From: Bordetella parapertussis | GTDB lineage: Bacteria > Pseudomonadota > Gammaproteobacteria > Burkholderiales > Burkholderiaceae_D | Assembly (NCBI GenBank): GCA_945866125.1 | Contig: CAMBFZ010000002.1 | Coordinates: forward strand, 91,277 to 155,276 | DNA: 64,000 bases | Direction: 5' to 3' | Shown: in pieces, positions 34,022 through 44,012 of the stretch | Position numbering within the stretch: position 1 is the first letter of the stretch | Layout of the letters: every line of letters starts with the position of its first letter | The notes under the pieces: generated by a model | The model's database searches: none | Seen by the model: the letters and a program-made list of their open reading frames with translations, nothing else | Told to the model about the DNA's origin: nothing | Position numbers and translations under genes: made by a program

Positions 34022-35224
34022 ATGAATGACGCTTTTATTTGCGATGCAATCCGCACGCCCATCGGCCGTTTTGGCGGTGCCCTAAAAACGATGCGCGCCG
34101 ATGATCTCGGTGCGATTCCGTTGCGCGCACTCATGGAGCGCAATGCCGGTGTGGATTGGTCGGCTGTATCTGAAGTTATTTATGGTTGCGCCAATCAGGC
34201 CGGCGAAGACAACCGCAATGTCGCGCGCATGGCCTTGCTGCTAGCAGGCTTGCCGCAAGAAGTCGGGGGTGGCACCGTCAACCGTCTATGTGGCTCTGGC
34301 ATGGACGCGGTGGGCACCGTGGCCCGCGCCATCAAAGCCGGTGAGGCTGGGCTCATGATTGCGGGTGGGGTCGAGTCCATGACCCGGGCGCCATTCGTCA
34401 TGGGCAAGGCGGATAGTGCGTTCTCACGCAATGCGCAATTGTTCGACACCACGATAGGCTGGCGTTTTATTAACCCGCTGATGAAAGCACAATACGGGGT
34501 CGATGCCATGCCCGAGACCGCCGAGAACGTCGCCGCGGATTATCAGATCAGCCGTGCTGATCAGGATTTGTTTGCCGTGGCGAGCCAAAACAAGGCCGCC
34601 GCTGCGCAAGCCGCCGGCATCCTCGCGCAAGAGATTGTGCCCGTCGTGATCCCGCAAAAAAAAGGCGATGCGGTCACGGTGTCAGACGATGAACATCCAC
34701 GCGCCACCAGCGTGGAAGCGCTGGCTAAATTAAAAGGCGTCGTGCGTCCGGACGGCAGCGTGACCGCTGGCAATGCGTCCGGTGTTAATGATGGTGCCTG
34801 TGCACTGCTGATTGCCAACAGCGCGATGGCTGGCAAATGCGGCCTGACCCCCAAAGCGCGAATCGTTGGCATGGCCACCGCTGGCGTTGCGCCCCGCATC
34901 ATGGGCATCGGTCCTGCGCCCGCCACCCAAAAATTATTGCAGCAAACCGGGCTCACCTTAGATCAGATGGATGTGATCGAACTCAACGAAGCATTTGCTG
35001 CCCAAGGCTTGGCCGTCATGCGCTTACTTGGCATTGATGACAATGACCCGCGCGTCAACCCAAACGGTGGTGCCATTGCACTCGGTCATCCGCTGGGCAT
35101 GAGCGGCGCCCGTCTCGTCACGACAGCCATGTATCAATTGCATCGTACCGGCGGGCGCTATGCGCTGTGTACCATGTGTATCGGTGTCGGGCAGGGCATT
35201 GCCTTGATCATTGAACGTGTCTGA
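34022..35224 (+). CDS. pcaF: 3-oxoadipyl-CoA thiolase
   Basis: 400 aa. Thiolase signatures: VNRLCGSGMDAVG with the acyl-accepting Cys near 91, NGGAIALGHPLGMSGAR with His near 356, CTMCIGVGQG with the second Cys near 386. It cleaves 3-oxoadipyl-CoA to succinyl-CoA and acetyl-CoA, the last step of the pathway. Confidence 0.95.
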   Translation: MNDAFICDAIRTPIGRFGGALKTMRADDLGAIPLRALMERNAGVDWSAVSEVIYGCANQAGEDNRNVARMALLLAGLPQEVGGGTVNRLCGSGMDAVGTVARAIKAGEAGLMIAGGVESMTRAPFVMGKADSAFSRNAQLFDTTIGWRFINPLMKAQYGVDAMPETAENVAADYQISRADQDLFAVASQNKAAAAQAAGILAQEIVPVVIPQKKGDAVTVSDDEHPRATSVEALAKLKGVVRPDGSVTAGNASGVNDGACALLIANSAMAGKCGLTPKARIVGMATAGVAPRIMGIGPAPATQKLLQQTGLTLDQMDVIELNEAFAAQGLAVMRLLGIDDNDPRVNPNGGAIALGHPLGMSGARLVTTAMYQLHRTGGRYALCTMCIGVGQGIALIIERV

Positions 35225-35244
35225 TCTTCACTTATAAAGTCGCC

Positions 35245-35949
35245 ATGTCCGACCTTCAGCCCTTCCGCGCACCCGCCCCAGGCAACCAGCCCGACTATCT
35301 GGTGCCCGCCTACACCTCGACGTTGAAGCGTTCACCGAGTCAGCCTTTGATTTTGCTGCCGCAGTCTCTGTCTGAAATGACTGGCCCGGTATTCGGGCAC
35401 GACCGGATCAAGGACGCTGATCGTGACTTGACCCGACAGCATCCCGGTGAGCCCCTCGGTGAGCGCATCGTTGTTGCCGGTCGCGTCATCGATGAAGACG
35501 GTAGGCCTGTGCCGCATACCTTAGTCGAAGTGTGGCAAGCCAATGCAGCCGGTCGCTACCAGCACAAGCGCGACACGCACGATGCACCGCTCGACCCCAA
35601 CTTTACCGGCACCGGTCGCACCATGACCGATGCCCACGGAAATTATCGTTTTCTAACGATTCGCCCAGGTGCTTATCCGTGGCGCAATCATCCGAACGCG
35701 TGGCGTCCGGCGCATATTCATTTTTCTTTATTTGGGCATGCGTTTGCAACGCGACTCGTGACGCAAATGTATTTTCCCGGCGATCCATTACTGGCGCTCG
35801 ATCCGATCTACAACAGTGTCCCCGATGACACAGCGCGACAACGCATGATTTCGCAATTCGAGCTCGACTTAACCACGCCAGACTATGCGCTTGGCTTTCG
35901 CTTTGATATCGTGCTGCGCGGCCGCCATGCCACGCCGATGGAGAAATAA
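35245..35949 (+). CDS. pcaH: Protocatechuate 3,4-dioxygenase beta subunit
   Basis: 234 aa, intradiol dioxygenase. The iron ligands expected in the beta chain can be placed: Tyr in AAGRYQHKRDTHDAP, Tyr in RPGAYPWRNH and two His in AWRPAHIHFSLFG. It opens protocatechuate to 3-carboxy-cis,cis-muconate with PcaG. Confidence 0.94.
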   Translation: MSDLQPFRAPAPGNQPDYLVPAYTSTLKRSPSQPLILLPQSLSEMTGPVFGHDRIKDADRDLTRQHPGEPLGERIVVAGRVIDEDGRPVPHTLVEVWQANAAGRYQHKRDTHDAPLDPNFTGTGRTMTDAHGNYRFLTIRPGAYPWRNHPNAWRPAHIHFSLFGHAFATRLVTQMYFPGDPLLALDPIYNSVPDDTARQRMISQFELDLTTPDYALGFRFDIVLRGRHATPMEK

Positions 35950-35950
35950 T

Positions 35951-36520
35951 ATGCGCCAACCGATGACGCCATCCCAAACTGTCGGCCCCTATCTGCACAT
36001 CGGACTCGATTGGCTCAACACCACCGAGCTCGCCGTCCCCGGCGTTGCAGGTCAGCGTATTGCATTGCACGGGCAACTGGTGGATGCCGATGGCGTGCCG
36101 GTGCCAGATGGTCTGATTGAAATCTGGCAGGCCAATGCAGACGGTCACTATGCGCATCCCGACGATCACGGTGCGGGTTCGCTGGACGCTCGCTTCACCG
36201 GTTTTGGTCGCTGCCCGACTGATGCAGAGGGCCGCTTTCATTTTTCCACTATCAAGCCTGGTAGTGTGCCGACTGCCAGCGGCCTTGCGCAATCGCCGCA
36301 CATCATGGTGCATATTTTTGCGCGCGGTTTATTGAAGCAGCTCGTCACCCGCGTCTATTTTGCGGGTGATGATCAGGCAAGCGATCCTGTGCTGCAGCAG
36401 GTACCAGCGGCACGTCGCCACACCTTGATTGCAGTGCCTGCTGTCGATCAGCCCGATAGGTATTCCTGGCAGATTGTGCTGCAAGGCGGCAGTAACGAAA
36501 CCGTTTTCTTTGCACTTTAA
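35951..36520 (+). CDS. pcaG: Protocatechuate 3,4-dioxygenase alpha subunit
   Basis: 189 aa from MRQPMTPSQTVGPYLHIGLD, 1 base after pcaH. Structural partner of PcaH: GLIEIWQANADGHYAHP, FTGFGRCPTDAEGRFHF, APHIMVHI-type segment (PHIMVHIFARGLLKQLVTR). It lacks the full iron-ligand set, as expected for alpha chains. Confidence 0.93.
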   Translation: MRQPMTPSQTVGPYLHIGLDWLNTTELAVPGVAGQRIALHGQLVDADGVPVPDGLIEIWQANADGHYAHPDDHGAGSLDARFTGFGRCPTDAEGRFHFSTIKPGSVPTASGLAQSPHIMVHIFARGLLKQLVTRVYFAGDDQASDPVLQQVPAARRHTLIAVPAVDQPDRYSWQIVLQGGSNETVFFAL

Positions 36521-36538
36521 GCCTAGCTGATTGCCACC

Positions 36539-37915
36539 ATGACCGCCTCCCGACTCACTGCTGCGATGTTTTCTACTGAAGGCATGGAGCGGATTTTTTC
36601 CGGCCAAAACACGGTGCAGCGCATGCTCGATTTTGAAGCCGCGCTGGCCCGGGCCGAAGCAGTCGAAGACATCGTCCCGCCTCGTGCGGCAGCGGTCATT
36701 GCTGCTTGTTGCGATCTTGCGCACATAGATCTTGATGCGCTGACACAGGCTGCTGCGCAAGCTGGCAATCTGGCTATTCCTTTAATCAAACAACTCACCG
36801 CAACGGTTGCCGCGCGTGACCCAGAGGCTGCCAATTATGTGCATTGGGGTGCGACGAGTCAGGACGTCATTGATACGGGCATGGTGCTGCAATTAAGAGA
36901 GGCGATCGATCTCATCGTGGTCGATCTGGCCGTCTTCGCCGACACACTTGCTGCGCTGGCGCTGCATCATCGCAGCACACCGGTGATTGGCCGCACCTGG
37001 ATGCAGCATGCCTTGCCGGTCACCTTCGGTCTTAAAGTGGCGGGTTGGCTTGATGCGGTATTGCGTCATCAGGCGCGGCTGGCGCAATTGCGTGCGCGCT
37101 TGTTTGTGCTGCAATTTGGTGGTGCTGCCGGTACGCTCGCCAGTCTTGGTAATCGGGGTTTGACGGTAGCAGCGGCACTGGCACGCGAACTGGATCTGAG
37201 CTTGCCTGATGCACCGTGGCACACCCAGCGAGATCGCATGGCCGAAGTCGCCACCGTGCTGGGTTTATTGACGGGCACCTTGGGCAAAATTGCACGCGAC
37301 ATTGCGCTGCATAGTCAGACCGATGTCGGCGAATTGGCCGAGCCCGTGGCCCAGGGTCGCGGTGGATCTTCCACCATGCCGCATAAGCGTAATCCGGTGG
37401 GCTGCGCAGCCGCGCTGACTGCGGCGTTGCGGGTGCCGGCACTGGTCTCCACCATGCTCTCTGGCATGGTGCAAGAACACGAACGCGCACTCGGTGGCTG
37501 GCAAGCCGAATGGGACACCTTGCCCGAGATTGTCAGTCTGTGCGGTGGGGCGCTGGTGCAGTTGGGACAGGTCGTCAGTGGCCTCTCGGTCGATGCCGCG
37601 CGCATGCGCGCCAACATCGATAGCACCGGTGGACTGGTCATGGCCGAAGCCGTTGCCATGGCGCTGGCCGAACACATCGGCCGGCCCGCTGCCCATCTGA
37701 TTCTGGAGCAGGCCTGCGCGCACGCAGTGGCCAATCAACAGGCGCTTTTGTCCGTACTGACGGCAGATACACGCGTCACAGCGCAACTTACTGTTGCAGA
37801 GATTGAACAATTATTTCAGCCCTTGGTCTATACCGGCGAAGCGCTCGCCTTTGTTGATCGCGTACTGGCGGCGCATGGGCATCGCAAGGCCGGATTTCCC
37901 CATTCAGAGGAGTAA
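36539..37915 (+). CDS. pcaB: 3-carboxy-cis,cis-muconate cycloisomerase
   Basis: 458 aa, fumarase/aspartase superfamily. Signature GRGGSSTMPHKRNPVGC near residue 277, plus HWGATSQDVIDTGMVLQLR near 102. It converts carboxymuconate to 4-carboxymuconolactone. Two bases separate it from pcaD. Confidence 0.94.
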   Translation: MTASRLTAAMFSTEGMERIFSGQNTVQRMLDFEAALARAEAVEDIVPPRAAAVIAACCDLAHIDLDALTQAAAQAGNLAIPLIKQLTATVAARDPEAANYVHWGATSQDVIDTGMVLQLREAIDLIVVDLAVFADTLAALALHHRSTPVIGRTWMQHALPVTFGLKVAGWLDAVLRHQARLAQLRARLFVLQFGGAAGTLASLGNRGLTVAAALARELDLSLPDAPWHTQRDRMAEVATVLGLLTGTLGKIARDIALHSQTDVGELAEPVAQGRGGSSTMPHKRNPVGCAAALTAALRVPALVSTMLSGMVQEHERALGGWQAEWDTLPEIVSLCGGALVQLGQVVSGLSVDAARMRANIDSTGGLVMAEAVAMALAEHIGRPAAHLILEQACAHAVANQQALLSVLTADTRVTAQLTVAEIEQLFQPLVYTGEALAFVDRVLAAHGHRKAGFPHSEE

Positions 37916-37917
37916 GC

Positions 37918-38712
37918 ATGCCCTTCATCGATACCGGCAAAGGCCGGTTACATTACCTGCTAGAAGGCCCCGTGGACGCGCCCGTGCTGGTGCTGTCGAA
38001 TTCTCTCGGCACCACCATGGACATGTGGTTGCCCCAATTACCCGCGTTGCTGGAGCATTTTCAGGTCTTGCGTTATGACACGCGCGGCCACGGTCAGAGC
38101 GAGGTCACGCCGGGGCCGTACAGCATGGCGCAACTCGGTGGTGATGTCGTGGCTTTGCTGGATGGATTGCGTATTGCGCGCGCGCATTTCTGTGGTTTGT
38201 CGATGGGCGGCATGACCGGCATCTGGCTCGGCATTCATGCGCCCACCCGCGTTGACAGGCTGGTGTTGTGCAACACCAGCGCAGCCATTGGCGTACCCGA
38301 AGTGTGGAATACGCGGATCGACAAAGTACGCAAGGAAGGGATGGAGTCGATTATTGAGGGCGTGTTACAGCGCTGGTTTACGGCAGATTTTTTGTCGCAT
38401 GCGCCGGCGCAGGTTGAGCGCGTCAAGGCGATGTTGCGCGCGACTTCGGCTGAGGGTTACGTGGCCAATTGTGCCGCAGTGCGCGACATGGACCAGCGTA
38501 GCGGATTAGCCCAGATCGCCGCGCCTACTTTGGTCATTGGGGGCAAGCATGATCTGGCCACACCGCCTGAGCATGGCGAGCTGATTGCCCGTGCTGTACC
38601 GGGTGCGCGTTATGTCGAGCTCAATGCAGCGCATTTGTCTAATTGGGAAATGGCGCAGGGTTTTACGCAGCACGTGCTGGATTTTTTACTGCAGCCAACA
38701 GCGGGTGCCTGA
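37918..38712 (+). CDS. pcaD: 3-oxoadipate enol-lactonase
   Basis: 264 aa alpha/beta hydrolase. Nucleophile elbow CGLSMGGMTG near residue 97, YDTRGHGQSE near 55, catalytic His in AAHLSNWEM near 240. It hydrolyses the enol-lactone to 3-oxoadipate. Confidence 0.93.
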   Translation: MPFIDTGKGRLHYLLEGPVDAPVLVLSNSLGTTMDMWLPQLPALLEHFQVLRYDTRGHGQSEVTPGPYSMAQLGGDVVALLDGLRIARAHFCGLSMGGMTGIWLGIHAPTRVDRLVLCNTSAAIGVPEVWNTRIDKVRKEGMESIIEGVLQRWFTADFLSHAPAQVERVKAMLRATSAEGYVANCAAVRDMDQRSGLAQIAAPTLVIGGKHDLATPPEHGELIARAVPGARYVELNAAHLSNWEMAQGFTQHVLDFLLQPTAGA

Positions 38713-38713
38713 G

Positions 38714-39100
38714 ATGAATGACAGCGAGCGTTTTGATCAAGGGATGGCGGTACGCCGTGCCGTGTTGGGAGAGGCACATGTCGATCGTGCGCAGGCCAAT
38801 CTCAACGAATTTAACAGTGAATTTCAAAACCTGATCACGCGTTATGCGTGGGGTGAGATATGGACCCGTCCCGGATTGCCACGTCATACCCGTAGCCTGA
38901 TGACCATCTGCATGATGGTCGCGCTTGGCCGCGAAGAGGAGCTGAAGCTGCATTTAAAAGCCGCCGCCAATAATGACGTGACCCGTGACGAGATCAAGGA
39001 AGCGCTGCTGCAGAGTGCGATTTATTGTGGCGTGCCGGCGGCGAACTCGGCATTTGCGCTGGCCTTGAAGGTGTTTGCTGAGATTGATGGCGTGGCATAG
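38714..39100 (+). CDS. pcaC: 4-carboxymuconolactone decarboxylase
   Basis: 128 aa from MNDSERFDQGMAVRRAVLGE. The characteristic LITRYAWGEIWTRPGLPRHTRS, then EIKEALLQSAIYCGVPAANSA. A stand-alone enzyme, not fused with PcaD as in some bacteria. It is the last gene of the operon, 1 base after pcaD. Confidence 0.94.
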   Translation: MNDSERFDQGMAVRRAVLGEAHVDRAQANLNEFNSEFQNLITRYAWGEIWTRPGLPRHTRSLMTICMMVALGREEELKLHLKAAANNDVTRDEIKEALLQSAIYCGVPAANSAFALALKVFAEIDGVA

Positions 39101-39263
39101 CGTGTGAGGGGTGGCGGGCGCAGGTGAGGCGACGCCAAAAACAGTCAAACAGCCGCCGCACAGCGCCTGTGCTACCGCGCAGCCTGCCAGGCAATGCTTA
39201 CACCCCGTTTGTATATAATGATTGACACTCCGCGGCATTTTCGCCCGCTCCTCAGGATGACTA

Positions 39264-40505
39264 ATGCCGGTTTTTTTCCTTATTGTTGCTGGGCTGGCCG
39301 TGCTTGCCGTCGTGGTCTTGGCCTTGAGCTGGAATCGTGCGCCCGCTGGTGCTGCACAAGACCCTGAATGGCAAGTCATGCTCGCGCGTCGGCGCGAAAT
39401 CGAAGAAGATCCGCAATTAAGTGCCACGACCCGCGCAAGCCTGCGTGAAGAATGGTTGCGCACCGCAGACGCGTCACTCGCATTAGCCGACCGCGATAAT
39501 CAACGCACCCCTTCCCGCGCCGTTTTGTCTGTTTTGGTCAGCGTGGTACTTGGGCTGGCTATCGCTGTCTATGCCGTGTTTGGTCGCTGGGAACCTGCCG
39601 CGCTGCAGTCGCCCACAACCGATGCTGCGGCTTCAAAAGAGACCATCGATGCCCAGCAATTCAATGCTGCCATGGCAGAGCGTATCGTCCGCCTTCAAGC
39701 ACGCCTGAAAACCAATCCCAAAGACCTCGAAGGCTGGTTGCTACTGGCGCGTTCGTATTTCTTTACTCAAAATTATGCAGCATCCGCCGAGGCACTGGAG
39801 CGCGCCCTCAAGCTGGCACCGCGCGATCCCTCGGTCCTCGCTGATCTCGCTGATTCACTCGGCGCGGCGAGTGCCACGCACACGCTGGCAGGGCGTCCGA
39901 TTGCGCTAATCAAGCAGGCGCTCGCCATCAATCCGCGTCATCCCAAAGCCCTCGCGCTGGCCGCTACCCACGCGATGGAAACCCGCCAGGCCGCCGCCGC
40001 CGTGGCGTACTGGCAGCGGCTGCGTGCCGTGCTACCTGCGGGTGGTGAAGACCGCGCTCGGGTGGATGCCGTGTTGCTCAGTCTTGGTGTGTCAGTGCCA
40101 GCCGACAAGCCAGAGAGCGCCAAAGCAGCACAGACACCCGCCATCACCGGCAGCCTGACTTTCTCACCTGCCCTGACGCGCTTAGCGCAAGAAGGCAAGC
40201 TACCGGCTCAGGCTGTTCTCTTTATCTTTGCCCGCAGCGCCAACAGCAAAGGTGGTCCGCCAGTGGCAGTCTTGCGGGTGCCATTAGCCCAAGCGATGCA
40301 GCAAAAACCTTTTCCTTTCCGTCTCGACGACAGCCTTGCAATGAACCCTGCCAACAAACTCTCCGAGGCCGGATTAGTCGACGTCGAAGCACGCATCGCC
40401 CTTGGCGGTAGCGTCCAAAAACAGGACGGCGATCTGCGCGCCGTCATCAAAGACATCAAGCCGGGTAGCGCTGGGCTGAGTCTGCAACTAGAGGCCGCAC
40501 CATGA
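39264..40505 (+). CDS. ccmI: Cytochrome c biogenesis protein CcmI (CycH)
   Basis: 413 aa. Two membrane helices (about 1-20 and 88-108) flank a short cytoplasmic loop with DPEWQVMLARRREIEEDP. TPR repeats (about 150-270, DLEGWLLLARSYFFTQNYAASAEALERAL) form a periplasmic domain that binds apocytochrome c. A C-terminal domain of CcmI-2 type follows. A TATAAT-like box at about 39,213 may be its promoter. ATGA overlap with ccmF. Confidence 0.88.
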   Translation: MPVFFLIVAGLAVLAVVVLALSWNRAPAGAAQDPEWQVMLARRREIEEDPQLSATTRASLREEWLRTADASLALADRDNQRTPSRAVLSVLVSVVLGLAIAVYAVFGRWEPAALQSPTTDAAASKETIDAQQFNAAMAERIVRLQARLKTNPKDLEGWLLLARSYFFTQNYAASAEALERALKLAPRDPSVLADLADSLGAASATHTLAGRPIALIKQALAINPRHPKALALAATHAMETRQAAAAVAYWQRLRAVLPAGGEDRARVDAVLLSLGVSVPADKPESAKAAQTPAITGSLTFSPALTRLAQEGKLPAQAVLFIFARSANSKGGPPVAVLRVPLAQAMQQKPFPFRLDDSLAMNPANKLSEAGLVDVEARIALGGSVQKQDGDLRAVIKDIKPGSAGLSLQLEAAP

Positions 40506-42457
40506 TCGCCGAACTCGGGCAATTTGCACTCGCACTGGCTCTGGCCATTGCCTTAGTCAGCGCCGTATTCGGCTTCTGGCATATTCGCCGTCAGACACTT
40601 GGCAGTGCGTATCTTGCGCGTGCGCTAGCGGGTTCGACGTGGATCACGTTTGCGCTCACCGCGGCTGCATTCGGTGCGCTGATCTGGTGTTTTATCACCA
40701 GCGATTTTTCGGTGCGCAATGTCGCTGAAAATTCCAATAGCCAGCTGCCACTGGCCTATCGCTTTGCCGCATCGTGGGGTTCACACGAAGGCTCGCTCTT
40801 GTTGTGGGTGTTGATGCTCGCCGGATGGAGCGCGGTCGTCGCCAGCCGCTCCTTTCATCTGGCGGCCGGTTTTCGGGTACGCGTGTTAGCCACCTTGCTA
40901 CTGTTGCAGGTTGCGTTTGTATCCCTCTTGATAGCCAGCTCCAATCCGTTCTTGCGGCTGTTACCTGCCGCACTAGAAGGGCGCGATCTCAATCCGCTCT
41001 TGCAAGATCCAGTGATGGTCATCCATCCACCGATGCTCTACATGGGCTACGTTGGTTTTGCGGTGAGCTTCGCGTTTGCCGTGGCAGCCTTGCTGGAAGG
41101 ACGCCTTGATCCGATCTGGGCGCGCTGGTCGCGGCCGTGGGCCAATGCCGCCTGGGTCTTTCTTACCATTGGTATTTTGCTCGGTAGCTGGTGGGCTTAT
41201 ACCGAACTGGGTTGGGGTGGTTGGTGGTTCTGGGATCCGGTTGAAAACGCTTCCCTGCTGCCATGGCTGGCAGGCACGGCGCTGATTCATTCGCTTGCGG
41301 TAACGGACAAACGCGACGCCTTAAAAAGCTGGACCGTGCTGCTCTCATTACTTGCCTTTGCGTTCTCGTTGCTGGGTACGTTTCTGGTGCGCTCAGGCGT
41401 ACTCACCTCGGTGCATGCGTTTGCCACTGATCCCACCCGTGGCATCCTGATTTTGTCCTTGCTCACTGCCGTCGTTGGTATTGCCTTTGTGCTGTACGCG
41501 TGGCGTACACGCGAACTCGGCATGGGGGGCAGCTTTAGTCTGGTCTCGCGCGAGTCACTACTACTGGTTAACAATCTGTTGCTGGCTTGTTCGCTTGCAG
41601 CGGTGATGCTCGGTACCTTGTACCCCTTAATTGTTGAGGCTTTTGGTGGCGAAAAAATGTCAGTCGGCCCGCCCTATTTTGAAGCCGTAATCGCACCTTT
41701 GTTGTTACCTGCGGCCTGGTTCATGGCAGGCGCTCCGTGGAGCACCTGGAAGACCACCGCAGCAGAGACCATCTTGCGTCCTTTGTTGTGGCCGCTGCTG
41801 GTTGCCGTTAGCGTAGCAATCGGTTTTATCGTTTTGTACGGCAAGGGCGGCGTGATGATGGCGCTCGGGATCATCTCTGCCGTGCTGCTCGCTGGTGCCA
41901 CGCTCAAGCATGTCATGCAGCGAATCGATGGCCATCGTGTATCCGTTTCCCGGCTGCGCGCGCTGGGCGCATCGTACTGGGGCATGGTGGTGGCGCATTT
42001 GGGTGTAGCGGTATTTATTGCCGGCGTCACACTGGTAAAAACCTACGAGAGCCAACAAGACTTGGTCATGCGCGCCGGACAGACCGAATCTGTCGGCACG
42101 GGTAGTCTGCGTTTCGATGGTGTGCGCATGCTGCCGGGTCAAAATTATGGTGCGTGGCAAGGCATGTTCGTGCTCAACGAAGGTGGTCGCGAGCAAGCCT
42201 TACTACCGGAAAAACGTCGCTACTCTGTCAGCGGCCAGATTATGAGCGAAGCAGCAATCGATACAGGTTTTTTGGGTGATGTCTATTTGTCGCTTGGCGA
42301 GCCGATGGCCGTCGAAGGCGATGCGCCACAGGCCTGGTCAGCGCGCATCTATTTCAAGCCCTTCATCAGCTGGATCTGGATCGGCTGTTTATTCATGGCG
42401 CTGGGTGGAGCGTTGGCATTATTGGATCGTCGCTATCGTCGCAAGGTGGCAGGATGA
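40502..42457 (+). CDS. ccmF: Haem lyase CcmF
   Basis: 651 aa, many membrane helices. The haem-handling WWD motif WGGWWFWDPVENASLLPWLA lies near residue 240, and NPLLQDPVMVIHPPMLYMGY near 167 holds a conserved His. It joins haem to CxxCH of apocytochromes. ATGA overlaps tie it to ccmI and ccmG. Confidence 0.95.
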   Translation: MIAELGQFALALALAIALVSAVFGFWHIRRQTLGSAYLARALAGSTWITFALTAAAFGALIWCFITSDFSVRNVAENSNSQLPLAYRFAASWGSHEGSLLLWVLMLAGWSAVVASRSFHLAAGFRVRVLATLLLLQVAFVSLLIASSNPFLRLLPAALEGRDLNPLLQDPVMVIHPPMLYMGYVGFAVSFAFAVAALLEGRLDPIWARWSRPWANAAWVFLTIGILLGSWWAYTELGWGGWWFWDPVENASLLPWLAGTALIHSLAVTDKRDALKSWTVLLSLLAFAFSLLGTFLVRSGVLTSVHAFATDPTRGILILSLLTAVVGIAFVLYAWRTRELGMGGSFSLVSRESLLLVNNLLLACSLAAVMLGTLYPLIVEAFGGEKMSVGPPYFEAVIAPLLLPAAWFMAGAPWSTWKTTAAETILRPLLWPLLVAVSVAIGFIVLYGKGGVMMALGIISAVLLAGATLKHVMQRIDGHRVSVSRLRALGASYWGMVVAHLGVAVFIAGVTLVKTYESQQDLVMRAGQTESVGTGSLRFDGVRMLPGQNYGAWQGMFVLNEGGREQALLPEKRRYSVSGQIMSEAAIDTGFLGDVYLSLGEPMAVEGDAPQAWSARIYFKPFISWIWIGCLFMALGGALALLDRRYRRKVAG

Positions 42458-42984
42458 GGCGTTCGTTTTTGCTGGTTTTACCCATTGCTGTCCTGATTGC
42501 GCTGGCAGTCTTGCTGGCGCGTGGTTTGCAATCCGATCCGCGCAAACTCGATTCCGTCCTGATCGGTAAACCCGCGCCGCACATCGTCTTGCCGACGCTC
42601 GATGGCCGCCAATTCGATAGCGAAAAGTTAGTCGGTCAGGTGTGGCTGCTGAATGTCTTTGCGTCCTGGTGTAGTGCCTGCGTGATTGAACATCCACAAC
42701 TAGTGCAGCTTGCTGAACAGGCGCGCTTGCCCATGGTTGGTTTGGCCTACAAAGACAAAACGCCCGACACCGCCGCCTGGCTCAAGGAGCACGGGAATCC
42801 TTACGCACAGGTCGCGCTCGATAGTGACGGCCGTACCGGCATAAACTACGGCGTCTATGGGGTGCCAGAGACCTTTGTCATCGACGCACAAGGCATTGTC
42901 AGAGTACGTCATGCGGGCCCGATCGACGCGACATTTTTTGCGCAGCAGGTCGCACCCTTGCTGGCCAAAGCCGCTACGCCATGA
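42454..42984 (+). CDS. ccmG: Thiol:disulfide interchange protein CcmG (DsbE)
   Basis: 176 aa. N-terminal membrane anchor (about 4-23), thioredoxin fold with active site WCSACV (Cys73, Cys76) and the cis-Pro in YGVPETFVID. It reduces apocytochrome c thiols in the periplasm. Confidence 0.93.
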   Translation: MRRSFLLVLPIAVLIALAVLLARGLQSDPRKLDSVLIGKPAPHIVLPTLDGRQFDSEKLVGQVWLLNVFASWCSACVIEHPQLVQLAEQARLPMVGLAYKDKTPDTAAWLKEHGNPYAQVALDSDGRTGINYGVYGVPETFVIDAQGIVRVRHAGPIDATFFAQQVAPLLAKAATP

Positions 42985-43394
42985 ACCCCACGCCTGAACA
43001 ACTCGAACGCTTGCAGCAGCTCTCGACCGAGCTACGCTGTCTGGTGTGCCAAAACCAGAGCATCGCCGAATCCAACGCTGGTCTGGCAGTCGATTTGCGG
43101 CAGCAGGCATTAGAGCAAATTCAGGCGGGCAAAAGCGATGCAGCGATTCGTAGTTATATGGTCGAGCGGTATGGCGAATTTATTTTGTACAAGCCCGCCT
43201 ACTCGGGCACCAATGCCGTCTTGTGGGGTGGGCCGTTTTTGCTGCTAGTCCTGGTGGCGGTGGTGATCGTGCGTGGGTGGCGCCGCAGACAGCGCGAGCA
43301 GAGCCAGACTGAGGTGAGTGGTACCGCTGCCGCAGCCGATCTGCTGCGGCAGGCGCAACTCGAAGAACGATACCAGCGCGAAAGAGAAAAATAA
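42981..43394 (+). CDS. ccmH: Cytochrome c maturation protein CcmH
   Basis: 137 aa. Redox motif LRCLVCQNQSIAESNAGLAV (Cys20, Cys23) near the N-terminus, then a membrane helix at about 80-98. A typical CcmH has an N-terminal signal peptide before this motif; here only 17 residues precede it and they are not clearly hydrophobic, so the true start could lie upstream inside ccmG, or export relies on another element. ATGA overlap with ccmG. Confidence 0.88.
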   Translation: MNPTPEQLERLQQLSTELRCLVCQNQSIAESNAGLAVDLRQQALEQIQAGKSDAAIRSYMVERYGEFILYKPAYSGTNAVLWGGPFLLLVLVAVVIVRGWRRRQREQSQTEVSGTAAAADLLRQAQLEERYQREREK

Positions 43395-43448
43395 AACGCA
43401 AAAAAAGGTGGTTCAATCTACCGAGATAGGTGCTGAAACCAACGTACA

Positions 43449-44012
43449 TTATTCAATGCTAAGTATTGGCAGCCAGTTCGATCCCGCATCGGCCTCATAA
43501 AAATCCTGCGGCTTCAAGGGCCGCTGGCGCTGCTCAACCGGCAATATATCGGGCGCAATAAAAGGTGCCATATCAACTTCAAATAGCGTGCCGCGGATGC
43601 CTTCCGGGGTCCAACGCAGTTTGTAATACAGACCGTTGAAGGGATTGACGTGCAGATCTTTTGCTTTGGTCCGCATGAACATCAGCGCATATTCCAGCGG
43701 CAGCAAATCATCCGGGCTAATCAGCGCGGCTTCGTTTTTGACCGGAAACCAGCACAGCCTTTGTTTCTCGCCCGTCAGGCAGAGAAACGGTCGCATGGCG
43801 AGAAAAAAATCTTCCATGTTTTCCGCCATCTCAATCTGAAACGCCGTCTTGCCATTCCCGCCGTCTGAAAAAACAATCGCGCCGATGCGGTGACGTTCGC
43901 CCGCAGCGTTCGACAAAATAATCTGCCGCGTACCCTCGAGCGAGGCGGCCCAGGCGTTCGTGCCGGCCAGACTGGCCAAGACCAGCAAAACCCCCCAGAT
44001 CCTTCTTCTCAT
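43449..44012 (-). CDS. Secreted protein of unknown function
   Basis: 187 aa from MRRRIWGVLLVLASLAGTNAWA, a clear Sec signal peptide with cleavage after AWA, and AAAGGAG as ribosome site. The mature part contains two Cys (in FLCLTGEKQRLCWF) that could form a disulphide, and acidic, beta-rich stretches. I do not recognise a family. It stands alone between ccmH (convergent) and the panE-like gene (divergent). Confidence 0.65.
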   Translation of the reverse strand: MRRRIWGVLLVLASLAGTNAWAASLEGTRQIILSNAAGERHRIGAIVFSDGGNGKTAFQIEMAENMEDFFLAMRPFLCLTGEKQRLCWFPVKNEAALISPDDLLPLEYALMFMRTKAKDLHVNPFNGLYYKLRWTPEGIRGTLFEVDMAPFIAPDILPVEQRQRPLKPQDFYEADAGSNWLPILSIE

